Shown here: positions 36,555 through 45,879 of the stretch, one piece after another | Position numbering within the stretch: position 1 is the first letter of the stretch | Layout: each line of letters begins with the position of its first letter | NCBI GenBank assembly: GCA_913045265.1 | Contig: CAJWQX010000001.1 | Span: 40,385-104,384, forward strand | Direction of reading: 5' to 3' | DNA: 64,000 bases | Source of the DNA: UBA11889 sp002313255 | Lineage (GTDB): Bacteria; Pseudomonadota; Gammaproteobacteria; Pseudomonadales; Azotimanducaceae | The notes under the pieces: model-generated | What the model was told of the DNA's origin: nothing | Databases searched by the model: none | The model's input: only the letters and a program-made list of their open reading frames with translations | Translations under genes and position numbers: made by a program

Positions 36555-36570
36555 TTGGAGACGAGCAGTT

Positions 36571-37005
36571 TTAGGTCGGTTCCGCTATAAAGACCGGAAT
36601 CGTTCGCGACGTCCGCTCTCTGTAGTCCGCGTAAGGTGGAAATGCTTCGACGGCTACCGCCCAAACTCTCCCTCGCTCCCCATCGTCGTCAATCTCCCGG
36701 ACCCGCATCGAAAACACTTCGGTCGCATCACGAATCTCCACTGAAGGATTCGCCCGAAGGTTGTATACCCATACGGGGTTCTTCGGCGCCCCACCCTGCG
36801 ACCCGACGAGCACATAGTTTTCGCCATCTTTCACGCGCATTAGAGGCGTTTTTCGGATGGCGCCGGTTTTGTTGCCGGTATGGGTCACAATGACACAAGG
36901 TAAGCCGGTGTCCATGAGCCCCACACCCTCGGTTCCACCACTCCCTTCGTATAGTTCCACTTGCTCTCGAACCCATTGAACAGGTGTTGGGATGTAGTCC
37001 GCCAT
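36571..37005 (-). CDS. Deazaflavin-dependent nitroreductase-family protein (DDN-like)
   Basis: 144 residues. The sequence shows the split-barrel F420-type nitroreductase pattern: V-I-V-T-H-T-G-N-K-T-G-x-I-R-K-T-P-L-M-R-V, then V-G-S-Q-G-G-A-P-K-N-P-V-W-V-Y-N-L-R-A-N-P, a signature of Ddn-family proteins that bind coenzyme F420. Actinobacteria are the usual host, though proteobacteria with F420 exist and some relatives use FMN or haem. It converges on the PETase-like gene with a 16-bp gap. Confidence 0.85.
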   Translation of the reverse strand: MADYIPTPVQWVREQVELYEGSGGTEGVGLMDTGLPCVIVTHTGNKTGAIRKTPLMRVKDGENYVLVGSQGGAPKNPVWVYNLRANPSVEIRDATEVFSMRVREIDDDGERGRVWAVAVEAFPPYADYRERTSRTIPVFIAEPT

Positions 37006-37169
37006 GCTTTACCCCCGTGTTTACACTAATCGAACAGTCTAACTATCTCACATGCCGAAACTAAGGGTCATTCGTAGTCCACAATTTCGCACGCGGACTT
37101 TGATACTCTCGTGATGGGAACGGAGACCGTAACAAACGCGAATCATTGGCCTCGGAGGTCTGGAAGAAC

Positions 37170-38195
37170 ATGAACATTCAGCGGACGATTATTCCTTTAC
37201 TATTTCTCGCGCTGTCAGCGCCCCTGGTCGCTGACGAACACGTCATCACGACGTCCTCTCACCGGCTCACAGAGGTTGCAAATGGCGTCTACCTCGCACA
37301 AACCACTGCGCCTCTCTTCAACAGCAATTCGCTCGTGATTGTCAATGAAGACGATGTCGTCGTCGTTGATTCGCACATCACGCCCGACAAAGCACGAGAA
37401 TTGATTGAATCAATTCAATTCATTACATCAAAACCGATCACCACGCTAATCAACAGCCACTTTCATTACGATCACGCCCATGGAAACCAAGTGTTTGGCG
37501 AAGACGTACAAATCATCGGGCACGAATACACCCGAATGAAAATGGCGGGCACCCCTCTGCAAGAGACACAGTATGTACTGGCGACCCGACGCAACAAAGA
37601 GACCATTGCCAACGTCACGACCATGCTCGAAGGCGCGACTGAAGAAGAACGGCGCGAGGGTCTAAAGAATTACCTTGACCTTGCTCTGGCACAAGAGAAG
37701 TCGTGGTCTGAAATTCAACCAGTCGCACCCGATACGACCCTCGACCATCGGATGACAATCTTCCGTGGCAGTAGAGAAATTCAACTTCATTTCTTGGGAC
37801 GCGCGCATACGGGCGGCGACGTCACCGTTTACTTGCCAGCGGAAAAACTCGCTTTTACCGGTGACATGATGCTCCAGGGACCATCCTTTCTTGGCGATGG
37901 CTACGTGGACGAGTGGGTCCAAACGCTCGAGAATTTAAAGGGTCTCGCGTTCGAGACCATCGTGCCGGGTCATGGTAATCCGTTTACCGATCGGGATTTG
38001 ATCGGCCATGTGCAAGCGTATTACGCCGACCTCTGGGAGAAAGTAGCGGCGATGCACGAACAAAGTATTCCCGTTGCGGACGCGGCAAGGGACGTCGACA
38101 TGACCAACCATGCCTCTACGCTAGGCGTCCGTCAGAAGGGCGTCGATCCACAAGCCGTTGGCAGGATTTACGCTAGACTCGGCGGCGCCGATTAA
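37170..38195 (+). CDS. Secreted metallo-beta-lactamase-fold hydrolase
   Basis: 341 residues from ATG 37170, which gives a signal peptide (cleavage after P-L-V-A-D-E region); TTG 37146 would add eight residues. The dinuclear zinc motif H-F-H-Y-D-H, a later G-R-A-H-T-G-G-D and F-T-G-D-M-M, and terminal P-G-H-G-N are all present. This is a periplasmic class B3/quorum-quenching-like or general MBL-fold esterase, and resistance activity should not be assumed. Its stop overlaps the end of the convergent PQQ dehydrogenase by 4 nt. Confidence 0.88.
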   Translation: MNIQRTIIPLLFLALSAPLVADEHVITTSSHRLTEVANGVYLAQTTAPLFNSNSLVIVNEDDVVVVDSHITPDKARELIESIQFITSKPITTLINSHFHYDHAHGNQVFGEDVQIIGHEYTRMKMAGTPLQETQYVLATRRNKETIANVTTMLEGATEEERREGLKNYLDLALAQEKSWSEIQPVAPDTTLDHRMTIFRGSREIQLHFLGRAHTGGDVTVYLPAEKLAFTGDMMLQGPSFLGDGYVDEWVQTLENLKGLAFETIVPGHGNPFTDRDLIGHVQAYYADLWEKVAAMHEQSIPVADAARDVDMTNHASTLGVRQKGVDPQAVGRIYARLGGAD

Positions 38196-40216
38196 TCCGG
38201 CAGGCTGTACGCGAAATAATCCGCACCCGACGGTGGGCCCATACGGCCACCGCCCGCGGAAATGACGACGTATTGTTTTCCATCGACCGTATAGATCGCG
38301 GGCGTCGAAAATCCAGCGGCCGTGAGATCCGTTTGCCATAAAATCTTTCCGTCGCGTGTGTCGTACGCGCGAAACTTCATATCCGGCGTCGCAGCAATAA
38401 AAATTAAACCCGAGGCAGTCACGACGGGTCCGCCGTAACTCACTGCTCCAAGGCCGAGATCAGGATGGCTCGGATAATTACCAAATGGAACGCTCCAAAC
38501 GATGTCGCCTGAAGCCATGTCGATGGAGTTGAGTGTCCCCCAGGGCGGAGCGGTACCCGGGAGCTGTTCATGGTCTCGGAGATAGGTGTAACAGCAGTGC
38601 GTGTATGAAACTTCCGTGGTGGGTTCATCGACGATCGGCTCTGGCGCTACGATATGGCTAATGATTCGACCCCGGACTGTTCCGTTTAGATGCGAGAAGC
38701 TCGGCATCCGATCACTGCCATCATTAATTACTTTCGCGATCTTTCGATAATCCATGCGCTCGAGAACGCCAAGTAGAGCAGGCCCCGTTTCCGTGCCTTC
38801 AAGATTTGCACCATGACAGGAACCGCAGTGCGTCGCATATGCCCCAGCGTTGCTAGAACCCACGGGTATTTCCGTCAAGGTTAGGATGCCCGATTCGTTA
38901 TTCGCATTAAGTATCAAACGGTTGTTTGCCGGATCAAACGCGGATCCTCCCCATTCCGCTCCGCCGTCATACCAGGGCGTGATCAAGACTGTTCCCACTT
39001 TGGGTGGTGCCCATGGGCGAAGATCCCAATCTTTAATCAACGCTTCGACATGTTTCGTCGCCTCTGGGGTCCGCTGCGTTATCTCAAAGGTCTGACGACT
39101 AAAGGAGACGCTGGAGACCGTTTGTACGGGAGCCGGTTCTTCGCCTGGTAACGTGCTCGGAAGCGCGTCGACGTCGACCAGCGGGTACATCGGTGCACCG
39201 GTATCACGATCAAAGACGTAGAGGTGACCCGACTTCGTTGTCAGAGCTACGCCGTCAATCACTTTCCCATCACGCTTGAGTTGCACCAACGTCGGCGGGG
39301 AAGGGTTATCCCGGTCCCATAGATCGTGACGGACGACTTGGTAATGCCAGTTGAGTTTTCCCGTTCTAGCATCAATGGCCAGTAAGCTATTCGCGAACAG
39401 GTTATCGCCCAGCCGACTTGCCCCATAGAAATCGGGAGTAGCCGATCCCGTCGGAGCAAACAACACGCCTCGTTCTTCGTCTAGGGTCATCCCCGTCCAA
39501 ACGTTCGCACCACCTGCCTGGGCCAACGCACCCTCAGCCCAAGTCTCGGAACCCGGCTCTCCAGGATTTGGAATCGTATTGAACGTCCACATTAATCGAC
39601 CATCAATGGCGCTGAACGCGCGCACCGACCCGGGATAGGCATCCGCATTTTCGGTGGTCGAGAAGCCGAGCATAATCATGTCCTCGAACACGACCCCGGG
39701 GGCCGTCACGCCGATATAGCTTTCTGGACCGCTCGGTCGTAAATCGACGCGTCCATCAACCCCAAATTCTTTAACGGGTTTACCATTGGATGCATCGAGC
39801 GCGATCAGAATCCGTCCAGCGGTATAAAAAATGCGTCTGTCGCCATCTTTCTCCCACCACATCAAGCCACGCTGAGCCTGTTGGATTTCCGGATCCGAAC
39901 GCCACAACTCCTCCCCAGTGGCGGCGTCAAGCGCGAATGCAACGAGCTGAGGCGACAGCCCGTAAAGAACGCCATCGATTACGAGTGGACTGGCGTACAT
40001 TGAACCACCACGTTCACTCGACGTGTATTTCCATGCGAGCTCTAGTTGTTCGACGTTGTCTCGGTTGATCTGGGTGAGGGCTGAATAGTGTCGCCGACCC
40101 GCGTCACCGAGATAGACGGCCCAATCGGTGTCTGTATCTGCTGGGGGCACGCCGGTTCGGTCGGGTGAGCACGACCAGAGCAGCGATAAAGCAAAAACGA
40201 TTAATAACTTCTTCAC
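38192..40216 (-). CDS. PQQ-dependent dehydrogenase with internal cytochrome c domain
   Basis: 674 residues with a lipoprotein signal (lipobox L-L-W-S-C). The propeller begins D-A-G-R-R-H-Y-S-A-L-T-Q-I-N and belongs to the glucose/quinate/sorbose-like quinoprotein branch (repeated L-D-A-A-T-G-E and A-I-D-A-R-T-G-K). A haem c site C-G-S-C-H lies at 464-468, inserted in the propeller rather than at the end, with blades resuming at T-L-N-S-I-D-M-A-S-G-D. A C-C-Y pair occurs near 560. It would oxidise a sugar, polyol or alcohol in the envelope. It is unrelated in layout to the PQQ alcohol dehydrogenase at 8908. Confidence 0.9.
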   Translation of the reverse strand: MKKLLIVFALSLLWSCSPDRTGVPPADTDTDWAVYLGDAGRRHYSALTQINRDNVEQLELAWKYTSSERGGSMYASPLVIDGVLYGLSPQLVAFALDAATGEELWRSDPEIQQAQRGLMWWEKDGDRRIFYTAGRILIALDASNGKPVKEFGVDGRVDLRPSGPESYIGVTAPGVVFEDMIMLGFSTTENADAYPGSVRAFSAIDGRLMWTFNTIPNPGEPGSETWAEGALAQAGGANVWTGMTLDEERGVLFAPTGSATPDFYGASRLGDNLFANSLLAIDARTGKLNWHYQVVRHDLWDRDNPSPPTLVQLKRDGKVIDGVALTTKSGHLYVFDRDTGAPMYPLVDVDALPSTLPGEEPAPVQTVSSVSFSRQTFEITQRTPEATKHVEALIKDWDLRPWAPPKVGTVLITPWYDGGAEWGGSAFDPANNRLILNANNESGILTLTEIPVGSSNAGAYATHCGSCHGANLEGTETGPALLGVLERMDYRKIAKVINDGSDRMPSFSHLNGTVRGRIISHIVAPEPIVDEPTTEVSYTHCCYTYLRDHEQLPGTAPPWGTLNSIDMASGDIVWSVPFGNYPSHPDLGLGAVSYGGPVVTASGLIFIAATPDMKFRAYDTRDGKILWQTDLTAAGFSTPAIYTVDGKQYVVISAGGGRMGPPSGADYFAYSLPD

Positions 40217-40321
40217 GCCTTAAACATACAGACCTGTCGGTACAAGGGCCATACAGTGATCAAGGCATAGCTTCGTGAACCAGTTACAGTCCCGTCTCAA
40301 CCGATACCGAACGCAGGAGCG

Positions 40322-41578
40322 TTAATGGAAGTCCTGAATCGTGACCGTCGAGGGTAATCGTTGCTTTGCGATACGTTCTGCCACCAACTCAACGTCTCGC
40401 ATTACACGCAAAATATTTCCACCAGCAATCTTGGCGATATCGTCATCGCTGTAGCCGCGCTTCAGTAACTCGACGAAAAGCGCCGGATAGGACGAGACAT
40501 CTTCGAGACCGACAGGTCCCGGCGGCATACCGTCGTAATCAGCACCGATGCCGATGTGATCGATCCCCGCAACAACGCGAATATGATCGATGTGGTCGGC
40601 AACCTGAGCTAACGTCGGTCTCGGCGAAGGGTTGGCTTGTTGCCAAACTCGTAAACGTTGGCTCGCTTCCTTGTCGGAAAATTCAGCCTGCAACCGTTCA
40701 CGTTCGGCCATAGCCTCTAGGATGTATCGTCTCGCCGCTTCGGAAACATAGGACGGATAAAACGTCACCATCACAATGCCGTTGTTTCCAGAAATAAGCT
40801 CCAGAACATCATCGGGTACATTGCGTTGGTGAGGGACTACGGCAAAGGCGGACGAGTGAGAAAAAATAGTCGGTGCTTCACTCACCCTAATCGCATCGCG
40901 CATGGTATCCGTCGATACGTGAGATAAATCTACTAACATGCCTAGTCGGTTCATTTCACGCACCACCTCTTCACCAAACACGGTGAGCCCGTTGTGCCGG
41001 ACTTTGTCGGTGGCAGAATCGGCCCAGCGCAGTCCTTTTGAGTGCGTCAATGTCATGTATCGCGCACCCAACTGATACAAGCGACGCAATACGGCCAAAG
41101 AGTCGTTGATCGCGTGACCACCTTCCATGCCAATCAGCGAAGCAATTTTCCCGCTGGCATGGATACGCCGAACATCTGCGGCGGTATAAGCAAGTTCGAA
41201 TGTCTCAGCGTATCGGTTGACGATACGATGTACCAAATCGATCTGCTCGATGACCAACTGCGTATGCTCTGACCCGCCGCCGTATTCTTCGATCGGCACA
41301 TACACGGACCAGAACTGGCCACCCACCTGGCCTCTCCGTAATCGCGGTATATCCGTGTGCGTTGGAACTTCAATCTGGGTCAAGTCGGCGTCGAGATCGA
41401 TACGATCCAATCGGTTGTTGACGCGTTTACGCAAGGTCCACGGGATGTCGTTGTGACCATCGATTAACGGTGTCGCGCGCAGCACGTTTTCGACCCGCTG
41501 TTCGAACGTTTCTGCAAACACCGGTCCCACGCACAAACATGCTGCGAAGAACAACCCGGACTTCTTAGCCAGAACCAA
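40322..41578 (-). CDS. Membrane dipeptidase (renal dipeptidase family)
   Basis: 418 residues, with TTG 41578 the probable start (a signal peptide follows, ending V-F-A-E). Zinc-binding elements of M19 dipeptidases are visible: D-G-H-N-D near 40, the bridging glutamate in M-E-G-G-H-A-I, histidines in L-T-H-S-K-G and V-D-L-S-H-V-S, and I-G-I-G-A-D-Y-D-G. The family cleaves dipeptides, including some with D-residues and beta-lactam mimics. It precedes no other gene on this strand. The stop of the enolase-superfamily gene lies 13 bp upstream of its start. Confidence 0.88.
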   Translation of the reverse strand: MVLAKKSGLFFAACLCVGPVFAETFEQRVENVLRATPLIDGHNDIPWTLRKRVNNRLDRIDLDADLTQIEVPTHTDIPRLRRGQVGGQFWSVYVPIEEYGGGSEHTQLVIEQIDLVHRIVNRYAETFELAYTAADVRRIHASGKIASLIGMEGGHAINDSLAVLRRLYQLGARYMTLTHSKGLRWADSATDKVRHNGLTVFGEEVVREMNRLGMLVDLSHVSTDTMRDAIRVSEAPTIFSHSSAFAVVPHQRNVPDDVLELISGNNGIVMVTFYPSYVSEAARRYILEAMAERERLQAEFSDKEASQRLRVWQQANPSPRPTLAQVADHIDHIRVVAGIDHIGIGADYDGMPPGPVGLEDVSSYPALFVELLKRGYSDDDIAKIAGGNILRVMRDVELVAERIAKQRLPSTVTIQDFH

Positions 41579-41590
41579 GTGCCGACCCGA

Positions 41591-42730
41591 TCACGAAACG
41601 AGGTGTGCGTTCAACACATCCTCGTCGAACTCCACCCCCAAACCAGGTCCTGTTGGCGGAACAATAAATCCGTTTTCGAAGACGAGCGGTTCCTTAAATA
41701 TCTTTTTATGGAGAGGCCCTTGATTGGCCTCCTGGATGAGGAAATTGGGAGAACATGTATCAATCTGGATGGCGGCGGCCGCCGCCACGGGACCACAATA
41801 CATATGGGGTGCGATCATGGCGTAGTGCGCTTCCGCCATGCTGGCGATCTTCTTCGCTTCCGTAATCCCGCCGCACTGGCCAACATCGAGTTGTATGATT
41901 TGCGCCGCTTGTTTTTTAAGCACCTGGGCAAACTCGTACTTCGTGACTAAGCGCTCACCCGTCGCAATGGGAATGCTAGTGTGCGCGGCGACCCGCGCCA
42001 TCTCGTCGATGTTCTCCGGCATCACCGGTTCCTCGAACCAGAACGGATGATACGGTTCTAAGTAGTTGGCAACCCGAATGGCGCTGTACGTGGGCATCTG
42101 ACCGTGCGTGCCAATCCCTACCTCAAGTCGATTACCTACCGCGTTGCGAATGCTCTCGAAGATCTTGCCGGCATGTTCGATCTGCGCGAGTGAAATATCG
42201 CGAATCGGATGCAACGGCATAAACGGATCAATCTTGCATGCCGAGTTACCTTCTTCCAGCAGTTGCACTGCAACGTCACCTGCTTTCTCCGGGTACTTGT
42301 CCAGGTCGACGCTCGGCATGTAGGCATACGCACGTAACTTTTCGTGGTATTGGCCACCCAATAGATTGTAGATGGGTTGATTCGCCACCTTGCCCGCGAT
42401 GTCCCATAACGCCATGTCGATCGCGCTGATCACCGGGGTTCCGTACAGACTCGGATGCCGCAGATCGTGATGCGTCCCGTACATCTTGTCCCATATTAGC
42501 TCGATGTTGAGCGGGTTCTGGCCGATAACGAATTGCCCCACGAATTCCTCGATGAGATTGACTTGCGATTTAAGGTCGCTCAGTCGATTAGAGTACGAGC
42601 TCCCCGCGATGCGTTCGCCAATACCGACGATGCCTTCGTCCGTCAGGAGTTCAAGGAACAAGAAATATTTGCCACCAATGTAGGGTTTTTCCGCCTCCAC
42701 AACGATGGTTTTGAGGTCCGTCACTTTCAT
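41591..42730 (-). CDS. Enolase-superfamily dehydratase (MR/MLE, GalD-like)
   Basis: 379 residues with an N-terminal capping domain and a barrel. The catalytic lysine segment is A-C-K-I-D-P-F, second and third magnesium ligands fall in F-E-E-P and T-G-E-R, and the catalytic histidine in P-H-M-Y-C-G-P. The first ligand region reads G-I-G-T-H-G-Q where galactonate-dehydratase types have D-F-H-G. A close paralogue, 47825-49024, shares I-Q-I-D-T-C-S-P-N-F-L-I-Q-E. It probably dehydrates a sugar acid. The dipeptidase gene follows 13 bp downstream. Confidence 0.85.
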   Translation of the reverse strand: MKVTDLKTIVVEAEKPYIGGKYFLFLELLTDEGIVGIGERIAGSSYSNRLSDLKSQVNLIEEFVGQFVIGQNPLNIELIWDKMYGTHHDLRHPSLYGTPVISAIDMALWDIAGKVANQPIYNLLGGQYHEKLRAYAYMPSVDLDKYPEKAGDVAVQLLEEGNSACKIDPFMPLHPIRDISLAQIEHAGKIFESIRNAVGNRLEVGIGTHGQMPTYSAIRVANYLEPYHPFWFEEPVMPENIDEMARVAAHTSIPIATGERLVTKYEFAQVLKKQAAQIIQLDVGQCGGITEAKKIASMAEAHYAMIAPHMYCGPVAAAAAIQIDTCSPNFLIQEANQGPLHKKIFKEPLVFENGFIVPPTGPGLGVEFDEDVLNAHLVS

Positions 42731-42974
42731 GCAACTCTCCCTCTTTTCGAACCAGACACTCGACCTCTCTCCGAAAATGCGTTTACCGTCTCAGTCGCGA
42801 AAAACGTACAAATTATTGTATTCATTTCAATATCTTATTAGCTTTACTTAAAATATTTTTTGTATATAACGCTGTGCTGTTGGCACGTTAGAGTGAGATC
42901 TTGTTCTTTTTTTACAAACCCTGTGAACGTGACACGAGATACCATGTACTCGTTGTCTCAAATTGAAAGTTTAT
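42731..42974. promoter_or_regulatory. Divergent AT-rich promoter region
   Basis: 244 bp between the enolase-superfamily and epoxide-hydrolase genes. Notably AT-rich from 42805 to 42870, with TATAAC at 42865-42870 as a possible -10 for the epoxide-hydrolase gene; no good -35 is seen. Promoters for both genes most likely lie here. Confidence 0.4.
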
Positions 42975-44063
42975 ATGCAACGGAAATGGGTAATATTGGG
43001 GATCTTCGGATTGCTTGGTTCGGGTTGTACGGAACCGATAGCGACAACTCAATCCGGACGACAAACGGAGGAAAACAAGATGGTCAAAGAATCGTTGGAG
43101 GGCGTCGAATTTCGTTTCATCGAAACGAATGGGATCCGTATGCGTATTGCGGAGGCAGGGACAGACGGCCCGCTAGTGTTATTTGCTCACGGTTGGCCGG
43201 AATCTTGGTACTCATGGCGACACCAAATTCCCGCGCTCGCTGCCGCCGGTTATCGAGTCGTAGTTCCGGAAATGCGGGGATACGGACAAACGGATGCACC
43301 CGAGAATATCGATGCTTATAACGTCATTGAATTAGCGGCGGACATGGTTGGCATACTCGACGCAGTCGGCGTCGATAAAGCAATCATCGTCGGCCATGAC
43401 TGGGGTGCGCCGGTTGCCACGAACAGCGTTCTCCTACACCCGACGCGTTTTTCCGGTCTGGTCATGATGAGCGTCCCCTACGGCGGTCGAGGGGACAATT
43501 CGCCAATGGAAGCAATGAGGCGAAGATTCGGAGACAACTTTTTCTACATCCTGTACCACAACGAATCGGACGGGGTGGCCGAGTCTGAATACGACAGCGA
43601 TCCTCGCGGCCTTCTCAGTCGTTTGTATTTGTCTCCCGATGCACCTCGAGAAGACCCTGTCGTTGTTGATCCGAAGCGAGCGGCCGGTGGCTGGATACCA
43701 CGACTCGGTGCACCCAAGGGCTTGCCCGCATGGCTTACCCAGGCAGACCTCGATTATTACGTGACGCAATTCGAACATTCCGGTTTTCGCGGTGGCGTCA
43801 ATTACTACCGCAATATCGAACGAAATTGGGAAGTCACCACGCACCTCGCCGACGCAGTCATTCAAGTACCCACACTATTTCTTGCCGGCGAGAGGGACAT
43901 GGTGATTGGCGGAGCCAGTGCCGCTAACCTAAGGAGCAGCATTGGACGCGTCGTCAATGATCTACGTGACGTTGTGCTTATCCCCGGCATTGGACATTGG
44001 GTCCAGCAAGAGGCTCCCGAAGAAACGAACCAGGCCCTGCTGGATTTTCTAAATAATCTCTAA
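42975..44063 (+). CDS. Epoxide-hydrolase-type alpha/beta hydrolase, putative lipoprotein
   Basis: 362 residues from ATG 42975, which gives a lipoprotein signal with Cys18 in L-G-S-G-C. ATG 43080, with a strong GGAGG eight bases upstream, would instead yield a 327-residue cytoplasmic enzyme, and both are possible. Core motifs: H-G-W-P-E-S (oxyanion, near 72), nucleophile Asp142 in V-G-H-D-W-G-A, and histidine in G-I-G-H-W-V. An aspartate nucleophile and H-G-x-P point to epoxide hydrolase rather than esterase. Convergent with the next gene. Confidence 0.85.
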   Translation: MQRKWVILGIFGLLGSGCTEPIATTQSGRQTEENKMVKESLEGVEFRFIETNGIRMRIAEAGTDGPLVLFAHGWPESWYSWRHQIPALAAAGYRVVVPEMRGYGQTDAPENIDAYNVIELAADMVGILDAVGVDKAIIVGHDWGAPVATNSVLLHPTRFSGLVMMSVPYGGRGDNSPMEAMRRRFGDNFFYILYHNESDGVAESEYDSDPRGLLSRLYLSPDAPREDPVVVDPKRAAGGWIPRLGAPKGLPAWLTQADLDYYVTQFEHSGFRGGVNYYRNIERNWEVTTHLADAVIQVPTLFLAGERDMVIGGASAANLRSSIGRVVNDLRDVVLIPGIGHWVQQEAPEETNQALLDFLNNL

Positions 44064-44092
44064 CGTTGCTGCGCTGCTGAGCGCTCGACTAA

Positions 44093-44113
44093 TGCCGACG
44101 ACCGAAGTTGGCA
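44093..44113. terminator. Short hairpin between convergent genes
   Basis: TGCCGAC (44093-44099) pairs with GTTGGCA (44107-44113) with one G-T wobble and a 7-nt loop, between the ends of the epoxide hydrolase and the hypothetical gene. No U-run, so only a candidate. Confidence 0.35.
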
Positions 44114-44788
44114 CTAGTCACAATCCGGCGCGGCAAACGAGCTACCGCTCGGGAGCTTGCAGATTCGTTCCATCCGTGTGGTGCCGAAGCCAGGATAAAT
44201 CCATATCAGTTCATCGCCTTCCAAGTACCTCGACACCACGTGAGGGCCACCGAACGCATAGAAATGCAGCTGTTTCTCATGCCACTCAGTGGTAGCACTG
44301 GTTCGAACACAAAGACGCAGTGGCCCGAGTCGGAACAGGCCAACGTCATTTGACGACCCCGACAACTTTCCATCACCGGTCATATCATGGATTAGTCCCC
44401 CGGCGGTGACCACGACGCGATTGCCACACTGTTCTATGCGTTCAATGTGGCCGACGCGGCCTCCCTTGGTCTGTCGCCAAAGGCCCCGGAGGTCATCGGC
44501 GCCTTCCATCAGAGGTTCCGTACAACCTTTCAAGATCGGTTGTGGGAACTTTTCGTAGCCACAATTCGGGGTGTGCCCTTGCGGAATCTCGGCAGCGCTT
44601 ATCCCGGAGCCGTCCAGTATTGGACGCGCGCAATAATCAATCGTACTGGCGTCACCCTCAAAGACCCACGCGGGAGTCTCGTCGTGGGGTCGGGGATAAA
44701 AAAACAACGTAAGTACCAACACGACGGGGATAGCGACTAGAACCGAAAGACCCTGCCCTAACCGTCGCTTGTTTATCAATTTGTGCAT
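44114..44788 (-). CDS. Anchored extracytoplasmic protein, unknown
   Basis: 224 residues with a basic start and one N-terminal hydrophobic helix (about residues 14-31), then an extracytoplasmic domain with seven cysteines, including Y-C-A-R, N-C-G-Y, G-C-T-E and L-C-V-R. No enzyme motif or known family is recognised. The cysteine pattern suggests several disulfides and so a periplasmic or surface location. A 32-bp perfect palindrome begins 17 bp upstream of its start. Confidence 0.6.
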   Translation of the reverse strand: MHKLINKRRLGQGLSVLVAIPVVLVLTLFFYPRPHDETPAWVFEGDASTIDYCARPILDGSGISAAEIPQGHTPNCGYEKFPQPILKGCTEPLMEGADDLRGLWRQTKGGRVGHIERIEQCGNRVVVTAGGLIHDMTGDGKLSGSSNDVGLFRLGPLRLCVRTSATTEWHEKQLHFYAFGGPHVVSRYLEGDELIWIYPGFGTTRMERICKLPSGSSFAAPDCD

Positions 44789-44804
44789 TTGCTCGGAAAT
44801 TTAA

Positions 44805-44836
44805 TCGTTTGTCATCGACTAGTCGATGACAAACGA
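44805..44836. promoter_or_regulatory. 32-bp perfect palindrome
   Basis: The half-site TCGTTTGTCATCGACT (44805-44820) is followed immediately by its exact reverse complement, centred on CTAG. It stands in the spacer between the divergent hypothetical gene (start 44788) and the M48 protease gene. The length makes chance very unlikely. It could be a dimeric or tetrameric operator, a cruciform, or a recombination-site relic. Confidence 0.6.
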
Positions 44837-45074
44837 ATTGCCACAACGACTTGAGCCATTCCGAGGAAAAGTCTTGCGTTGAACGAGGCGATGGGATCAT
44901 CGAATCTCCACCTCCTATTTTCGTTGAGACCATTGTGCATCGCGCTGTCGTCGTTCACCAGGTGGCGGCAAGAAGGTGCGAAACTATCCCGGAACCACTC
45001 ATCTCTGCGTGCCGATCAAGAGAAAACCAATTATCACTCGGATGGATCGTGCGTCCGCGAGTACAATCGGTCTA

Positions 45075-45833
45075 ATGCTTTCGCGACACCGCATGATTGC
45101 CAGTCTCATTTTTCTGCAAGGGTGCGTTACCTATCAGCTTCCCATCCCGACAAACTCAGCGCTAATAGATGCCGCGAACGAAATTCGAGCTACACCAGCG
45201 CGAGAGCCCGTACCCGTTGCTTTAACCACTGCCGAAAGGCGAATCACTGAAATCGAACAACGGCTTCAACCCACGACGCGCGCACTTTGCCTTAATCTGG
45301 GGGAACGGGCTTCGACTGATTGCCGCGCGTGGCGGATCCGTGTCATCGACGAGGATGAAATAAACGCCTATGCAACAGGCACGAACGATGTAGTGGTTCA
45401 CCGAGGCGTCATCGAATACGCCCGAAACGACCACGAAATTGCCCTGGTTATTGCGCACGAACTTAGTCATCACTTGCTGAATCACCTCAACGAAAGTGCG
45501 GCACGGAATATTCTGGGATCTCTCATCGGAGCCGCCGTCGTAACGACAATCGGCGGCGGGTCTTCCCAGAACCAAGATGCCGGCGCCGAAGTCGGGCGCT
45601 GGATAGCCAACCTATCGTTCTCGCGCGCACAGGAAAAGGAAGCCGACATCATGGCCGGCCGCCTTTTATTCAATGCCGGTTACAGCCTTATTCGGGCTCG
45701 ATCACAATTCATTCAACTCGCCCGTCTCAGCGATCATTCACGCGTCCGTTCAACATTTCTTGACACGCACCCTGTCGGCCCGGAGAGACTCGCCCATTGG
45801 GACATGATCGTCGAGGGCACCATGTCGAAATGA
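45075..45833 (+). CDS. M48-family metalloprotease, putative lipoprotein
   Basis: 252 residues from ATG 45075 (ATG 45093 possible), with a lipobox F-L-Q-G-C giving Cys17. The zinc motif H-E-L-S-H is near the middle, followed by an alanine/glycine-rich segment and the third-ligand glutamate in Q-E-K-E-A-D. This resembles LoiP/YggG and BepA-type outer-membrane-associated M48 proteases that clear misassembled envelope proteins. Short for the family because it lacks C-terminal TPRs. Confidence 0.88.
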   Translation: MLSRHRMIASLIFLQGCVTYQLPIPTNSALIDAANEIRATPAREPVPVALTTAERRITEIEQRLQPTTRALCLNLGERASTDCRAWRIRVIDEDEINAYATGTNDVVVHRGVIEYARNDHEIALVIAHELSHHLLNHLNESAARNILGSLIGAAVVTTIGGGSSQNQDAGAEVGRWIANLSFSRAQEKEADIMAGRLLFNAGYSLIRARSQFIQLARLSDHSRVRSTFLDTHPVGPERLAHWDMIVEGTMSK

Positions 45834-45879
45834 ATCTTCGTAGAGGCACGCGAACGTTGCGTCCATACATGCGCCAGTC

